Shown piece after piece: positions 61,981 to 64,000 of a stretch of DNA of 64,000 bases. This stretch comes from Trichomonas tenax. Lineage: Eukaryota > Parabasalia > Trichomonadida > Trichomonadidae. Position numbers and translations under genes: made by a program. Positions within the stretch are counted from its first letter, which is position 1. Every line of letters begins with the position of its first letter. The notes beneath the pieces are model-generated. The model did not search any database. It worked only from the letters and a program-made list of their open reading frames with translations, and was not told where the DNA came from. The DNA lies in the NCBI GenBank assembly GCA_023091735.1, contig JALKBU010000088.1:24827-88826 (forward strand). Reading direction: 5' to 3'.

Positions 61981-64000
61981 CAAAAACTCAAATTTACACA
62001 ACAAATCACGAGTTTTACATGACAGATAACGTTAAATAGTCAAAAATATTATTCACTTCTATTTTGAATATATAGCCTGGTTTCCCTCACGTTATTTTGG
62101 TGAAATGAATGAAATTCATGAATGAGCGTCCTTGAGTACTAAATGACTGATCGAATTTTAATGTTTTTTCCTTCTCTAAATTTGATCCACCTTTATGCAT
62201 CCAGTTTAAATATAGATACGATTTAATAGTGGCACATTAGAGCACGTATCAAAATAAGATCGAAAAAGATATTTTTGAAAAATAATTTCAACTTAAAACT
62301 TAAAATTTGAATAAGATAGAAACATGCTTTTAACATAAACACATAACTCTTATGCGTTGCTACAACATATAGTAATATAGAGTTTGAAATAAGTGTAATT
62401 GAACATCAAAGCATCAAATTAAATTTTTGCTTTAAAACCAGACTTTGTCAGATGAACAAAGCGTTCTACTCATCACAAAGTTGACGCCACAATACACAAA
62501 TAACTATAATAAATTGAGTTACACAAGATGATATTGGAATTGTGATCATGAAAACGGATTATGAAATTTTAAAAATGGAGTGCCAAACTTTCCACATTTT
62601 TGTTTGATACATCTTATTCTTATGCCTGCATTTATTAATATTCTTATCTATTCACTTGCTAATATACAAAATATTGCATATTTTAGTCATACTTTTATGA
62701 GCATTTATAAAGAATAGACCATTTTGAATCAAGATAGTTGTGTGATGCGATTTTTTTGACAAAATCATTATGCCAAATTTCTTTGATGTCTTTTCATGTT
62801 CATAACCATGATATAAGAAAAACTATGCTGAAAATAAAATAAGGACTTAATAGTAGATTTATTCTATAACTGTTGTGATTTAAATTTGAAGCCATCTCTT
62901 AGTGATGTTATGCTCAAAGTTTTACTGAGTTTTTTTCCCAAAACCATAATTCGTTTTATGGCCCCAAAATAAAAAGCTTGATTTGAATTTCATCACTAAC
63001 TCCAAGCAATTATTATCCGCGATCTTTATAATATATATGAGATATATAATCTAATGCATAAATGTAAAGTCGGCTTTTGATGTGGGCTGAGATTCAACAA
63101 ATCAATTGTTAAGCATGGAGTATTTTTGTCAGATTTTCAATTGGATAACTTTCAATTTACAGTCTTTTTATCTAGAGGATTTAACATATAGTAGAGTAGC
63201 TAGAACAAGCATTGAGGAATAGTAGTTTGATTTAATCCGTTAGTTTATGCATTATTTTGATATTGGTTTTGAGAGATTAAATAATTAATTCGAAATCCTT
63301 TGATACATTTTTTGTCCAATTTTACAAAACAGGGTCAAAAATGATAATAGAAAATGATTTAAATATCTATATTACTATATGTTATAGCGACACATAAGAG
63401 TTATGTATGTATGTTAAAATCAAGTTTCTATCCTTTACTATGGACAAATTTTGCATTTACCCAATTTTGCCATAGTTTGAACTAAAATTCAATTGAAAAA
63501 ATGATTCATAACTTGCATTTGATTGATTATTTAGACGTGATTGCTCGCGTTGATTGAAGCAACTAATGTAGGTGAATCTAAATGGATAAGCATCCATTCT
63601 TCCAGTCGTTTATCAATGGAAATTTTCCTTGAATACAAAATCATTTTTCGAATTTTGTGCATACGAGAGATCACCAGGAGCTATTATTGGACAAAAATAG
63701 TTGAATATTTGGTTTCCTGCACTATAGTAGAGCATAGCGATACTGCTAAAAGATGATTAAAAAAGCATAATTTAAAATCTCAAAAATTACTCGTAAAACT
63801 ACTACTTTAAAGTGAAAATATCGAAATGTTTTATATGATTTAATGACATTTAAGCTCAAGTGTGTATAAATGATAACAAAAGTCAATATTTGAGTACTAA
63901 ACAAATATTTTGAATAGTCATAGAAAATCAATTTGATTTTTGATGTAATAATATTGTTGTGATATAAAAGTAATACATTATTCAACAGTTTTCAACTGAC
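61981..64000. other. 2-kb gene-free end of the window
   Basis: AT-rich throughout. It holds TTTACATGACA at 62014-62024 and a MITE-like element at 62315-63432. No convincing reading frame or RNA gene. Confidence 0.5.
62315..63432. mobile_element. MITE-like element with inverted ends of about 75 bp
   Basis: The left end (62315-62395) contains GATAGAAACATGCTTTTAAC, CATAACTCTTATG and ACATATAGTAATATAG. The right end (63356-63432) is its reverse complement with about ten differences, ending GTTTCTATC. The 0.95 kb between them has no frame and no repeated arms. A non-autonomous DNA transposon is the simplest reading. No target-site duplication is obvious. Confidence 0.65.

Noticed and set aside
63746..63985. 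Minus-strand frame at the right end
   Set aside because: Spacer-like composition, with no initiator or recognisable domain.
1..64000. rRNA genes, replication origins or a viral genome
   Set aside because: No rRNA-like stretch, no virus-type gene cluster and no origin signature could be supported.

Overview
The window looks like nuclear DNA of a parabasalid flagellate, most likely a Tritrichomonas or a close relative. Genes are intron-free as far as I can see. They are written in moderate-GC codons inside very AT-rich spacers and start close to an initiator of the TCAYTW type known from trichomonads. The gene content is eukaryotic: TRAPP, RRM and Myb proteins, a HECT E3, UBA3, eL42, a tRNA-Glu with a Pol III terminator, and two proteins of cilia and flagella. 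One membrane protein (YeiH/UPF0324 family) looks bacterial in origin. The genus is inferred; no rRNA or marker gene is present to fix it.

Layout. 1-5.6 kb: a Sec1-like protein (cut by the window edge), BET3, a large coiled-coil protein and a TALE-type homeodomain protein. 5.6-8.8 kb: gene-poor, with two decayed copies of a repetitive, probably beta-helical surface-type protein. 8.8-11.1 kb: a RAWUL-like proline-rich protein and an R2R3 Myb protein. 11.1-15.4 kb: gene-poor, with a decayed gene and a 1.2-kb foldback element. 15.4-23 kb: a large low-complexity protein, a three-RRM protein, a KANSL2-like zinc protein with a broken frame, LRRC51 and seryl-tRNA synthetase. 23-27 kb: a mobile-element graveyard with a solitary foldback arm, a compact tyrosine-recombinase element with inverted ends, and two perfect palindromes. 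27-44.9 kb: a small coiled-coil protein, eL42, a 2974-residue HECT E3, a gene broken by two stops, a YeiH-like transporter, a Tubby-domain protein and a coiled-coil protein. 45.9-55.6 kb: an alpha/beta hydrolase, tRNA-Glu, two small unknown proteins, UBA3 and CFAP57. 57.7-64 kb: a kelch protein, a coiled-coil protein, an unknown conserved-looking protein, then a 2-kb empty stretch with a MITE-like element.

Regulation. A short motif of the form TGWCATGTAAA (or its reverse complement) recurs in the spacers, usually 20-70 bp upstream of start codons. Between two divergent genes at 18.9-19.3 kb it forms 13 units with an almost exact 20-bp period, two helical turns. A looser array of related words with a 26-30-bp period lies between BET3 and the coiled-coil gene near 2 kb. 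The foldback element carries the same motif and a TATAAAAGG-like stretch inside its arms.

The genes do not form an operon or one pathway. Themes present are ubiquitin/NEDD8 conjugation (HECT E3, UBA3), flagellar structure (CFAP57, LRRC51), translation (SerRS, eL42, tRNA-Glu) and transcription or chromatin (Myb, TALE homeodomain, KANSL2-like, RAWUL-like).
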